In this document: positions 24,885-34,402 of the stretch, piece by piece
Position numbering within the stretch: the stretch's first letter is position 1
Layout of the letters: every line of letters starts with the position of its first letter
Assembly (NCBI GenBank): GCA_001872625.1
Contig: MNXP01000027.1
Span: 1-37,764 of the forward strand
Length of the DNA: 37,764 nt
DNA from: Bacteroidetes bacterium CG2_30_33_31
GTDB taxonomy: Bacteria; Bacteroidota; Bacteroidia; Bacteroidales; UBA1556
Direction of reading: 5' to 3'
Made by a program: the position numbers and the translations under genes
The notes under the pieces: generated by a model
Database searches by the model: none
What the model was told of the DNA's origin: nothing
What the model saw: only the letters and a program-made list of their open reading frames with translations

Positions 24885-27002
24885 TCAGAATGAGGAAGTA
24901 AATATTTTCGTGGGGTTGGGTGATGCGTACCAAGCAGAGTTTATTGCCCCAGAGCTTGTAGCCCATTGTTGGAATAAAGGATATGCATCAATTATTTCGA
25001 TTTTCTCCAATGGATTATGGAAGTTGCTTGAACCGTCAATAAGCTCAAAACCCCAAGGCAAGTTATTGACAGTTTTATAATACCTTCCAATAGTTGCATT
25101 TGAATTGTCGTTGAAAGTACCGAAATAGCTTGAAGAAGCTGCCTCTGTTGGCGGCCTATTGGGACAATGAATTTCTAAAGCTCGATTATTAGATCTAAAG
25201 ATATAGAAGTCTTCATTTATACTGTTGAATGCGAATCCACCATTAGCCTGGCTGAAGGTAATAGTAAAATGCAAAGTATCTGGAGTAGCGGCTAAGGCCG
25301 TAGATGTGTTGGTATAATAAGTCGATTGTTCACTAAATACATCATTTGTAATTTTCACGCAGTCGTTATCTCCTTGATCTATTGATGCTCCTGAAATTGA
25401 GGCTAAAATCCCAGATACCTGAGTTCCTGTAGCATTTAAATATTGCAGTCCAATGCCATTATGAAGTCCTGCTCCTAAAGCACTTAATATCACAGTAGCA
25501 TAAGCATCTACAACTTTATTTTGTGCATTCACGCGATATTTTACTTTAGTCTTTATCATTAAGTCATTGAAATCGAAATCGCCCATCGATGGCCACAAAT
25601 CCTCAAAAGCAATTACTTTATAGCCTGAATATGGCGAATAATTGGTGAATGCAAGGGAGCTATTATTTGGGTATTCATCTAATGCGTCGGCAATGCCATC
25701 GCCATCGCTGTCGGTAATTGGCGGAGTACCAATACCTTCAGGATTGCAGGAGCTTAATGGTATATAGCCAGTACAGTAAACTACCGAAGATGCAATTGTT
25801 CCATAATTTGTTTCTATGCCAGTGCTATCGCAGAAATTTACCAAACCTGTAATATGCCCACCACTGTTTATGGTAGTAGTATGGCTAACTTTTACAGCAC
25901 AATTTGATGCTCCTCCGCTAATAGTTCCATTCAAGTTAAAATTATATGTAGAAATCATTGATGCAGCACCCATGGTAATAGTTTGATTGCTATTTACTGT
26001 AAAAGCACTTGTAGCTTTCATATAACCATTATTATCAATGTCGTTGCTCACAGTTATTGATTGATTAGAAATCATTTTGCAGTTATTTTCAACTTCTGCG
26101 GAACTATTTAACACAATATTTCCGCCAGCTGTAAATAAGCCATAATTTTTTAATTTTTTGCTAATGGTAGCTGAATTTACAATAGTCATATTACCATAAT
26201 TATACACAGAGCCGCTTGAATTAATAACCAAACTATTCATGGTCATCGAACCATAATTGTATAACTTCTCATTTGTTGTCAAAGCACCATTGATGTTACA
26301 ACTATTACTATAATTATAAAATTCATTATCGTTACCTAAACTCAATGAATTCATTTGCAGCGAGCCAAAAGATGTTAAAATTATTGTTGCGCTGCTGCCA
26401 TTAAAATTAAGATAACTAATATTTGCACTACCACAAATAATTATTTTGGAATTATTCTTTAAAGTCAATCCTCCATTTAAGGAACCTGTTAAACATACTG
26501 TTTGATTTGCATTCACAGTAAGACTGTACACTGTGCTTGAAACAGTCGAATTGCAGCCGCTATTGCAACCCGGTGAAACCGAGTCGGCACCACCATCTTT
26601 AGCGCCTGATTTACCAACAACCATATTATAAACGCCAGTATTAAAGTCACTTATCACCATCGAAGCTCTGTTGGCTGGAATAAATACCGTCACAAAGTCG
26701 TTATCGAGAGGTATTTTTGCGTTGAAAGCGGCTTTAGTTCCCTCAATTACAGAAGTCTCGATAAGTTTAAAATTTTTATCATAAAGAAAAATTGGCTGTT
26801 TGTCGAGGCTGGTAGGCGATTGAATATTAATTTTGAGAGTCGCGTCTTTGTACGACATCCAAGAGAAAGTCGGTGGCACTTGCATTTCTTTCATTTGACC
26901 CACTGGTTCAGGGATTACCGGAATAGGTATTACATCTTTTTTGCAGCCGACAAATCCAAGGAATAGGCTGATAATGATAAATAATGTTGTTTTTCTTTTC
27001 AT
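24885..27002 (-). CDS. LruC-domain lipoprotein
   Basis: The start is placed at 27002, giving MKRKTTLFIIISLFLGFVGC with a lipobox (LGFVGC) and 705 residues; the frame is open 20 codons further upstream. Residues about 150-400 are short Asn/Ser-rich strands repeated like a beta-solenoid (YNYGSMTMNSLVINSSG, VYNYGNMTIVNSATIS). A calcium-loop D-S-D-G-D-G-I-A-D-A-L-D-E-Y-P follows. The C-terminal LruC/DUF4842-like domain has FEDLWPSMGDFDFNDLMIKT and VILSALGAGLHNGIGLQY. It is probably an outer-membrane or surface lipoprotein. The function is unknown. Confidence 0.85.
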   Translation of the reverse strand: MKRKTTLFIIISLFLGFVGCKKDVIPIPVIPEPVGQMKEMQVPPTFSWMSYKDATLKINIQSPTSLDKQPIFLYDKNFKLIETSVIEGTKAAFNAKIPLDNDFVTVFIPANRASMVISDFNTGVYNMVVGKSGAKDGGADSVSPGCNSGCNSTVSSTVYSLTVNANQTVCLTGSLNGGLTLKNNSKIIICGSANISYLNFNGSSATIILTSFGSLQMNSLSLGNDNEFYNYSNSCNINGALTTNEKLYNYGSMTMNSLVINSSGSVYNYGNMTIVNSATISKKLKNYGLFTAGGNIVLNSSAEVENNCKMISNQSITVSNDIDNNGYMKATSAFTVNSNQTITMGAASMISTYNFNLNGTISGGASNCAVKVSHTTTINSGGHITGLVNFCDSTGIETNYGTIASSVVYCTGYIPLSSCNPEGIGTPPITDSDGDGIADALDEYPNNSSLAFTNYSPYSGYKVIAFEDLWPSMGDFDFNDLMIKTKVKYRVNAQNKVVDAYATVILSALGAGLHNGIGLQYLNATGTQVSGILASISGASIDQGDNDCVKITNDVFSEQSTYYTNTSTALAATPDTLHFTITFSQANGGFAFNSINEDFYIFRSNNRALEIHCPNRPPTEAASSSYFGTFNDNSNATIGRYYKTVNNLPWGFELIDGSSNFHNPLEKIEIIDAYPLFQQWATSSGAINSAWYASPNPTKIFTSSF

Positions 27003-27187
27003 GGCGTAATTATTATAATATTGGCTGCTAAAATATAGCTTCACATTATTACAATTCAACAATACTTATTATTTATTTGTCTATATTTCAATTTATCAAC
27101 ATTTTAGATAAGATATTAAAGAATAAGAAGTGCTAATTATTTAGTTTGCATTTAAAATTTTTCCAAAAAAAGGAAACTTAAATTGTC

Positions 27188-27895
27188 TTATGGTTCGGAA
27201 ATCAAATCTTGAATTTTTTCGTGAGTGAGCACCATCAAGTCATCTACTTTGGTCGAAAGTATAGTTTCTGTACTTATGGGTTTCCCGAATCTGATAATAA
27301 TTTTACCAGGTCGAATTAACCAGGTTGTTTTATTATTAACCTTCCACAAGCCTGAAAAAGCAAAAGGAAGTATGGGAACTTCAGCCTTCTGTGCCATAAC
27401 GAAAGGAAACTTTTTGAAAGTACCCAGTTTAGGCTCGAGAGTTCTTGTGCCTTCTGGCAAAATAACTATTGAAGTTCCATGTTTTATCAAGTCCACGCCT
27501 TTCAAAATCGACTTTAGAGATTCCCGTGGGTTATGTCTATTCATTGGAATATTTCCATAACGTCTTAAAGACCAGCCATAAAATGGCGTTTTAAAATGCT
27601 CTGATGCTTCAATGCCATTGAAAGGTATTGGCATAAAGCCAAACATTAGTGGGATATCAAACATAGAAACATGATTGCCCATTATGGTGTAAACTGCATT
27701 TTTATCTATATTTTCTAAGCCCTCTAACTTTACTATTATAAAAATTATTTTGAAAAGAAAACGAGCTATCATTTTGATAAACGGGTCATAAGTTTTGCGC
27801 TTGAAAATGTATGATATAAAGATTAACAGGAAAACAAAAAGCACAAGGTAAATGGTTCCTATTATCCAAATTATTACAGAAATTATTTGCTTCAT
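27188..27895 (-). CDS. plsC: 1-acyl-sn-glycerol-3-phosphate acyltransferase (PlsC family)
   Basis: The product has 235 residues. An N-terminal TM (about 7-30) is followed by the acyltransferase motif GNHVSMFDIPLMFG (the H-x4-D catalytic pair) and the substrate motif ILPEGTRTLEPKLGTFKKF. It adds the second acyl chain to lysophosphatidic acid at the inner membrane. It lies 46 nt downstream of gpmI on the same strand and is possibly cotranscribed with it. Confidence 0.92.
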   Translation of the reverse strand: MKQIISVIIWIIGTIYLVLFVFLLIFISYIFKRKTYDPFIKMIARFLFKIIFIIVKLEGLENIDKNAVYTIMGNHVSMFDIPLMFGFMPIPFNGIEASEHFKTPFYGWSLRRYGNIPMNRHNPRESLKSILKGVDLIKHGTSIVILPEGTRTLEPKLGTFKKFPFVMAQKAEVPILPFAFSGLWKVNNKTTWLIRPGKIIIRFGKPISTETILSTKVDDLMVLTHEKIQDLISEP

Positions 27896-27941
27896 TATAT
27901 ACTTACCGATTAAAGAAATTCATTATATTTTACCATAAATA

Positions 27942-29474
27942 TTAATAAGCTAAGTCGGTGCCATCCATCTCTTTGGGTATTTCAAGCTCCATAATTTTGA
28001 GCAAGGTGGGAGCAATATCTGATAATCGGCCATTTTTTAATTTATTGAATTTTGAATTTATTAAATAGGCTGGCACCTTGTTGAGCGAATGAGCTGTATT
28101 TGGGCTTCCGTCTTGGTTGATTGCAAAATCAGAATTTCCATGATCGGCAGTAAGGAAAACAGAATAATCATGGTTTTTGGCTGCTTCTACAACTTTTGAA
28201 ACGCTGTAATCCACTGTTTCAATAGCTTTTATAATTGAATTATACACACCAGTATGACCTACCATATCGCTATTGGCAAAGTTCAGACAGATAAAATCAT
28301 ATTTCTCAGAATTTAAAGCCTCCACAACAATTTTTGTAAGTTCGGGAGCCGACATCTCTGGTTGAAGGTCATAAGTAGCAACTTTTGGCGAGCTAATCAT
28401 TTTTCGGTCTTCACCAGCAAAAGGCTCTTCGCGTCCACCGCTAAAGAAAAAAGTAACATGAGGATATTTCTCGGTTTCGGCTATTCGCAACTGAGTTTTT
28501 CCAAGTTTCGATAGGTATTCGCCCATGGCGTTTTGAACATTTTGCTTTTCAAAAACAACCTCCACATTTTTAAAACTCTCGTCATAAGCTGTCATAGTAA
28601 GATATTTCAAATCAATAGTTTGCATTTGAAATTCGGGCATGCTTTTTTGAGTTAAAACAGTAGTAATTTCTCTTAATCTATCGCTACGAAAGTTGAAACA
28701 AATCACCAAATCGCCATCTAAAATACTTGTCAAAGGATCTTCATTTTCATCCACAATAAGCGATGGTTCAATAAATTCATCGGTAATATTTTTACTATAG
28801 GAATCTTTAATTGCCTCCAAAGCACTGTGATATTTATTTCCATTAGCATTCACCAATAGTTCGTAAGCGCGCTTAACTCTTTCCCAACGTTTGTCTCTGT
28901 CCATAGTGAAATATCGGCCACAGACAGAAGCAATTTTAGCATGAGTATTTTTTAAATAATCCTCAAGTTCACTTACAAAAGCAAGACCCGAGCGTGGGTC
29001 GGTGTCGCGTCCATCGGTGAGGGCGTGAACAAAAACCGCCTTCAAAGCAAATTTTTCAGTTATTTCTATAAGTTTCATCAGATGCTTGATGGTGGAATGT
29101 ACGCCACCATCGGAGACAAGCCCTAAAAAATGAACTTGTTTATGATTAACTTTTGCATAATTAAGGGCATCTACAAGCACTCTATTTTCGGAAATGGAGT
29201 TATCGCGCACTGCTTTATTGATTCTCACAAGGTCTTGATAAACAATACGTCCAGCGCCAATATTTATATGTCCGACTTCCGAATTTCCCATCTGACCGTC
29301 GGGCAATCCAACCTCCTCACCGCAGGCGTCCAGCAAGGATTTGCCTACATTATTATCCATTTCTAAAGCATCAATAAATGGTGTTTTAGCATTAAAAATT
29401 GCATCGGATTTATCATGTAAACCTTTGCCCCAACCATCCATTATTACTAAAATTGCTTTTTTTATCATAATCAA
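27942..29474 (-). CDS. gpmI: 2,3-bisphosphoglycerate-independent phosphoglycerate mutase
   Basis: The product has 510 residues; the Met at residue 3 (29468) is the likelier start. LVIMDGWG gives the metal-binding Asp (D13), and MGNSEVGHINIGAGR holds the nucleophile S65. HALTDGRDTDPRSG, VCGRYFTMDRDKRWERV, NFANSDMVGHTG and LTADHGNSDFA complete the two manganese sites. It interconverts 3- and 2-phosphoglycerate in glycolysis. It is divergent from the tracrRNA/cas9 region, which begins 150 nt away. Confidence 0.96.
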   Translation of the reverse strand: MIMIKKAILVIMDGWGKGLHDKSDAIFNAKTPFIDALEMDNNVGKSLLDACGEEVGLPDGQMGNSEVGHINIGAGRIVYQDLVRINKAVRDNSISENRVLVDALNYAKVNHKQVHFLGLVSDGGVHSTIKHLMKLIEITEKFALKAVFVHALTDGRDTDPRSGLAFVSELEDYLKNTHAKIASVCGRYFTMDRDKRWERVKRAYELLVNANGNKYHSALEAIKDSYSKNITDEFIEPSLIVDENEDPLTSILDGDLVICFNFRSDRLREITTVLTQKSMPEFQMQTIDLKYLTMTAYDESFKNVEVVFEKQNVQNAMGEYLSKLGKTQLRIAETEKYPHVTFFFSGGREEPFAGEDRKMISSPKVATYDLQPEMSAPELTKIVVEALNSEKYDFICLNFANSDMVGHTGVYNSIIKAIETVDYSVSKVVEAAKNHDYSVFLTADHGNSDFAINQDGSPNTAHSLNKVPAYLINSKFNKLKNGRLSDIAPTLLKIMELEIPKEMDGTDLAY

Positions 29475-29622
29475 AATAATGTATAAAATACGGCTGTAAA
29501 ATTATGCAAAATATGGAGCTATAAAATTTTATAAACGTATAATATCATGATATTTTTCACAAATCTTTTAATATTTCTGATTCTGCAAGCCACGGAGATT
29601 TCCCTATATAAAATTGTTGGAC

Positions 29623-29653
29623 AAAAAAAATGCCCCGAATTGAAAGTCGAGGC
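29623..29653 (-). terminator. tracrRNA terminator
   Basis: The stem GCCTCGA (29653-29647) pairs with TCGGGGC (29638-29632, one G-U), followed by T8 at 29630-29623. It closes the tracrRNA and may also serve as the structured 3' end bound by Cas9. Confidence 0.85.
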
Positions 29654-29707
29654 CGCTTAAATGTTTTCACAACGGAATAATCCTTATTGTGAATTGGTTC
29701 AAATTGT
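29623..29707 (-). ncRNA. tracrRNA of the type II-C CRISPR system
   Basis: Read on the minus strand, TACAATTTGAACCAATTCACAA (in two parts: TACAATTTGAA + CCAATTCACAA) is complementary to the first 23-24 nt of the CRISPR repeat, with a single unpaired base. It is followed by a small nexus-like hairpin GGA-TTAT-TCC, a linker GTTGTGAAAACATTTAAGC, a terminal stem GCCTCGA/TCGGGGC with an 8-nt loop, and T8. The layout anti-repeat - nexus - terminator is that of Bacteroidota II-C tracrRNAs. The predicted length is about 85 nt. The 5' end is inferred from the -7 box at 29719-29712. Confidence 0.9.
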
Positions 29708-29711
29708 AGCA

Positions 29712-29719
29712 CAAAGATA
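29712..29719 (-). promoter_or_regulatory. -7 box of the tracrRNA promoter
   Basis: TATCTTTG on the minus strand lies directly upstream of the anti-repeat. A TTTG occurs 15 nt upstream of it (slightly short spacing). The start site would fall at the first bases of the anti-repeat, so no extra leader is transcribed. Confidence 0.65.
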
Positions 29720-29786
29720 TTATTTATTTCTTATCAAAATAATTTTAAAAAAATAATTTTAAAAAAAATTGTATTGTTATAATGTA

Positions 29787-29794
29787 TAAATTTG
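29787..29794 (+). promoter_or_regulatory. -7 box of the cas operon promoter
   Basis: TAAATTTG matches TAnnTTTG, with a weak TTG 15 nt upstream (29769). It would give a leader of about 115 nt before the cas9 ATG. It is divergent from the tracrRNA promoter across a very AT-rich 67-nt spacer with a repeated AATTTTAAAAAAA motif. Confidence 0.5.
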
Positions 29795-29917
29795 TATTAA
29801 GCTATTTCACTTTGGTAAAAAGGAGTAAACGCTGAGATTTATAATAATTTGAAAAGAAATTCCATTCATTTTCATCTATCAACTTAAAAAAAATATTAAC
29901 TGATAAAAATATTTAAC

Positions 29918-32900
29918 ATGAAAAAAATTTTAGGACTGGATTTAGGAACAAACAGCATAGGCTGGGCTTTGGTTGACAATAATGTTGAAGGAGAAGGAAA
30001 TATTATAGGATTAGGAAGTCGGATAATACCAATGACACAAGATGTTTTGGGAGATTTTGAAAAAGGCAATTCCATTTCTCAAACTGCGAAAAGAACTGGT
30101 TATCGAGGAGTTAGAAGATTACGCGAAAGACATTTGCAGCGCAGAGAAAGATTACATAGAGTTTTAAATATATTGAAATTTCTTCCAAAACATTACTCTG
30201 AAAAAATTGATTTTAACATTAAATTTGGAAAGTTTTTACCTGGTACTGAAACGAAATTATCCTATAATGAATCAAATGATTTTATTTTTAAAACTTCCTT
30301 TAAGGAAATGCTTAAGGATTTTGAAAAAAGCCAACCAGAATTAATATCTAATCAAAAAAAAGTGCCTTATGATTGGACTATTTATTATTTGAGGCAAAAA
30401 GCACTAAGCGCTAAGATTGAAAAGGAAGAATTGTCATGGCTTTTATTGCATTTTAATCAAAAAAGAGGATATTATCAGCTTAGAGGAGAAGATGAGGATC
30501 TAAATCAAAACAAATTAGTTGAATTTCATTCATTAAAAATAGTTGAAGTTAAAGCAGATGAGCCTATAAAAAGTAAAACAGAAATATGGTATAGTTTGAT
30601 TTTAGAAAACGGTTGGATTTATAGACGTTCAAGTAAAATACCTTTATACGATTGGAAAAATAAAACAAAAAATTTTATTGTTACTACTGATTTAAACGAA
30701 GACAAAACGGTAAAAACAGACAAGGATGGTAAGGAAAAACGAAGCTTTCGGGCACCAGGCGATGATGACTGGACTTTATTGAAAAAGAAAACAGAAACGG
30801 AAATTGAAAAATCGCATAATACTGTTGGGCAATTCATCTATAATAGCTTATTGCAAAATCCAAATCAAAAGGTTAAAGGAAAGTTAATTAGAACAATTGA
30901 ACGTAAGTTTTACAAAGAAGAACTTTTTCTGATTTTGCAAAAGCAAGTAGAATTTCATCCAGAATTAAAAAATGTAGATTTGTATAATGAATGTATAAAT
31001 GCATTATATATTCATAATGAAGGGCATAAAAGCAACCTATCAAAAAAAAATTTTGTTAATCTATTCCTGGAGGATATTCTATTTTATCAGCGACCTCTTA
31101 AAAGTAAAAAATCATTAATAAGCAACTGCCCATTTGAAAATAGAACTTATTTTTTTGAAGGAGCAAAAAAATCAGAACCAATAAAATGCATTTCAAAATC
31201 ACATCCATTGTATCAAGAATTTAGATTATGGCAATGGATTCAAAATTTAAAAATATACACTTTAAGCGAAGATTCAAATGTAACATCTGAATTTTTAACT
31301 TCAGAAGATGATTATATAAATCTTTTTGATTTCTTAAACGAAAAAAAAGAAATTAAACAAGAAACTCTGCTTAAACATTTCAAAATCAATGCTAAAAAAT
31401 ATAGATGGAATTTTGTGCAAGATAAAGCCTACCCTTGTAATGAAACTCATTTTATGATAAAGAATCGTTTAGAAAAGTTAGTAGAACTGCCTGCCAATTT
31501 TTTAACTGTTGAAATTGAGGAAAAACTTTGGCATATAATCTACTCTGTAAATGATAAAATAGAATACGAAAAGGCTCTAAAAACTTTTGCAAAAAATAAT
31601 AAGCTTGACGAAGATAGCTTTTTTGAAAGTTTCAAAAAATTTCCACCTTTTGCAAATGATTATGGAGCCTACTCTGCAAAAGCAATAAAAAAATTACTTC
31701 CATTAATGAGAATGGGAAAATATTGGAATTTTTCAGCAATTGATAAGAATACTAAAATTAGAATTGAGAATATTTTAACTGGAGAATTTGATGAAAATAT
31801 TAAAAACAGGGTAAGAGAAAAAGCTATAAGACTAAATAACGAATCAGACTTCAAAGGTTTAATGCTTTGGTTAGCAAGTTATATAGTATATAATAGGCAT
31901 TCCGAAAGCGAAAATAATAGTAAGTGGAATTCAGTTAACGATTTGGAGAACTATTTAGAACAATTTAAACAACATTCCTTGCGAAACCCAATAGTTGAGC
32001 AAGTTGTTACTGAAACTTTAAGAGTTGTAAAGGACATATGGAATAAATATGGTAATGGAGAAAAAGATTTCTTCAGCGAAATACATATAGAATTAGGGAG
32101 AGAAATGAAAAATCCAGCTGACAAAAGAAAACAAATTGCGGAAAGTAATACTTTAAATGAAAATACAAATTTACGAATCAAAGCCTTACTATTAGAGATG
32201 TTAAATGATTCAAAAGTTGAAAATGTTCGTCCATATTCTCCTATACAACAAGAAATATTAAAGATTTATGAAGAAGGAGTTTTAAATTCTGATATCGATA
32301 TACCTGATGAAATTGAAAAAATAAGTAAACTTGCCCAACCCAACACTTCAGATCTTGTTCGCTATAAATTATGGCTAGAACAAAAATATCGTTCCCCATA
32401 CACTGGGGCAATTATTCCATTGAATAAGCTATTTACGTCTGCTTTTGAGATTGAACATATAATACCTCAAAGTAGATTTTTTGACGATAGTTTTAGCAAC
32501 AAAGTTATTTGTGAGACAGCCGTAAACAAGGAAAAGACAAATCAGACCGGTTTTGAATTTATAAAAAATCACCATGGACAAATTATTGAAATTGGTTCAG
32601 GACAAAAGACAAGAATATTTACAGAAGATGAATACCAAGATTTCATAAAACAACATTATAGTAAGAATCGAAGCAAAAGAAATAAACTTTTGATGGAAGA
32701 TATTCCAGAAAAAATGATTGAAAGGCAAATGAATGATACACGATACATCAGTAAATTCATTATGCAACTTTTATCCAATATTGTAAGAGAAGATTCATCT
32801 AAAGACGATGGCGTAAATTCAATAAATTTATTGGCAAATAATGGACAAACCACATCAATCCTTAAAAATGATTGGGGATTAAATGATATTTGGAATGATT

Positions 32901-34399
32901 TGATTTTACCACGATTTGAAAGACTAAATGAGATAACAAGTTCAGAAAAATTCACTACCTACAACGAAAAATTCCAAAAATATTTGCCATGTGTTCCATT
33001 GGAACTGCAAAAAGGATTTCAAAAGAAACGCATAGATCATCGTCATCATGCCATGGATGCACTAGTTATTGCATGTGCTACTCGTAATCATATCAATTAT
33101 TTAAACAACCAAAATGCATTGGATAAAAATAAAAATAAAGTTCAAAAACAAAGTGCTCGTGAAGATTTAAGAACCATTTTGTGTTTTAAAAAGTTTAATT
33201 ATGGCTCGGAAAAAAATTATCAATGGATTTTTAAGCAACCTTGGAAAACATTTGCAGCCGATGCAAAATATAAATTAGAAACTGCAGTAGTAAGCTTTAA
33301 GCAAAATGTGAGGGTTATAAATAAATCAAAAAATAAATACGAAAAATTTGTTAAGAGAAATGGAATATGGATAAAAGAAAAAGTTTACCAAACTAAAGGT
33401 GAAAGTTGGGCAATTAGAAAATCAATGCACAAAGATACTGTTGCAGGTCATGTGAATTTAAGAAATTGCAAAACTGTAAATCTTTCTAACGCAATCGATA
33501 ATTGGGAATTATTAGTTGATAAAAATTTAAAAACTAAGATTAAAAAACTTATAAATGACGGATTTGATAAAAAGAAAATAATAAAATTCTTTTCAGAATT
33601 AGAATTCAAATGGATGAATGTTGATATTACTAAGCCCGAACAATATTATTTTAGCGATGAAAAAGAGGTGTTGGTAGCTTCAAGAGTAAATTTAGATTCA
33701 TCATTTAATTCACTAAAAATAAGTAGCATTACTGATACTGGAATTCAGAAAATTCTTCTAAAATATTTGGAAATTAAACAGAACAATCCTGAGATTGCAT
33801 TCTCTCAAGAAGGAATTGAAGAAATGAATCAAAATCTAAGCAATTTGAACAATGGGAAACCACATCAACCTATTCTAAAAGTAAGAACCTTCGAACCTAA
33901 AGGAAACAAATTTTGCATAGGACAAAAAGGAAATAAAAAAGATAAGTTTGTAGAAGCGGCAAAAGGAACAAATCTGTTTTTTGCAATTTATAATGATGAA
34001 AATGGAAAACGAAGCTACGATACAATACCTTTAAATATTGTAATTGAAAGACAAAAACAAGGCCTCTCTCCATGCCCGGAAGTAAATGATAAAGGAAATT
34101 CTATTGCTTTCTATCTGTCACCAAACGATTTGGTTTATATTGCAAAAAGTGAAGAGATAGAAAATCCCAAAATTATTGATTTTCAAAATTTAAAAAAAGA
34201 ACAATTCGGAAGAATCTATAAGGTTGTTAGTTTTAGTGGGAATAGACTATATGGAATTTCATATAATGTTGCTAAATCGATAGTTGATAAAGTTGAATTT
34301 ACAATGATGAATAAGTTAGAGTTTTCAATTGATAAATATTCAATTAAGCAATTCTGCTTAAAATTAAAGGTGGATCGCTTAGGCAATATCTCAATTTAA
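29918..34399 (+). CDS. cas9: CRISPR-associated endonuclease Cas9, type II-C
   Basis: The product has 1493 residues, long for II-C but close to the large Bacteroidota group. RuvC-I is ILGLDLGTNSIGWALVD with D8. The Arg-rich bridge helix is RRLRERHLQRRERLHRVL (about 64-81). RuvC-II is EIHIELGREMK with E725. HNH is FEIEHIIPQSRFFDDS with H847 and a following NK..TNQTG. RuvC-III is DHRHHAMDALVIA with H1044 and D1047. All nuclease residues are intact, so a double-strand cutter is expected. The C-terminal 350 residues should hold the PAM-interacting domain. It is first in an operon with the transposase, cas1 and cas2. No csn2 or cas4 is present, which fixes subtype II-C. The PAM cannot be deduced from the window. 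Confidence 0.98.
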   Translation: MKKILGLDLGTNSIGWALVDNNVEGEGNIIGLGSRIIPMTQDVLGDFEKGNSISQTAKRTGYRGVRRLRERHLQRRERLHRVLNILKFLPKHYSEKIDFNIKFGKFLPGTETKLSYNESNDFIFKTSFKEMLKDFEKSQPELISNQKKVPYDWTIYYLRQKALSAKIEKEELSWLLLHFNQKRGYYQLRGEDEDLNQNKLVEFHSLKIVEVKADEPIKSKTEIWYSLILENGWIYRRSSKIPLYDWKNKTKNFIVTTDLNEDKTVKTDKDGKEKRSFRAPGDDDWTLLKKKTETEIEKSHNTVGQFIYNSLLQNPNQKVKGKLIRTIERKFYKEELFLILQKQVEFHPELKNVDLYNECINALYIHNEGHKSNLSKKNFVNLFLEDILFYQRPLKSKKSLISNCPFENRTYFFEGAKKSEPIKCISKSHPLYQEFRLWQWIQNLKIYTLSEDSNVTSEFLTSEDDYINLFDFLNEKKEIKQETLLKHFKINAKKYRWNFVQDKAYPCNETHFMIKNRLEKLVELPANFLTVEIEEKLWHIIYSVNDKIEYEKALKTFAKNNKLDEDSFFESFKKFPPFANDYGAYSAKAIKKLLPLMRMGKYWNFSAIDKNTKIRIENILTGEFDENIKNRVREKAIRLNNESDFKGLMLWLASYIVYNRHSESENNSKWNSVNDLENYLEQFKQHSLRNPIVEQVVTETLRVVKDIWNKYGNGEKDFFSEIHIELGREMKNPADKRKQIAESNTLNENTNLRIKALLLEMLNDSKVENVRPYSPIQQEILKIYEEGVLNSDIDIPDEIEKISKLAQPNTSDLVRYKLWLEQKYRSPYTGAIIPLNKLFTSAFEIEHIIPQSRFFDDSFSNKVICETAVNKEKTNQTGFEFIKNHHGQIIEIGSGQKTRIFTEDEYQDFIKQHYSKNRSKRNKLLMEDIPEKMIERQMNDTRYISKFIMQLLSNIVREDSSKDDGVNSINLLANNGQTTSILKNDWGLNDIWNDLILPRFERLNEITSSEKFTTYNEKFQKYLPCVPLELQKGFQKKRIDHRHHAMDALVIACATRNHINYLNNQNALDKNKNKVQKQSAREDLRTILCFKKFNYGSEKNYQWIFKQPWKTFAADAKYKLETAVVSFKQNVRVINKSKNKYEKFVKRNGIWIKEKVYQTKGESWAIRKSMHKDTVAGHVNLRNCKTVNLSNAIDNWELLVDKNLKTKIKKLINDGFDKKKIIKFFSELEFKWMNVDITKPEQYYFSDEKEVLVASRVNLDSSFNSLKISSITDTGIQKILLKYLEIKQNNPEIAFSQEGIEEMNQNLSNLNNGKPHQPILKVRTFEPKGNKFCIGQKGNKKDKFVEAAKGTNLFFAIYNDENGKRSYDTIPLNIVIERQKQGLSPCPEVNDKGNSIAFYLSPNDLVYIAKSEEIENPKIIDFQNLKKEQFGRIYKVVSFSGNRLYGISYNVAKSIVDKVEFTMMNKLEFSIDKYSIKQFCLKLKVDRLGNISI

Positions 34400-34402
34400 A
34401 TT

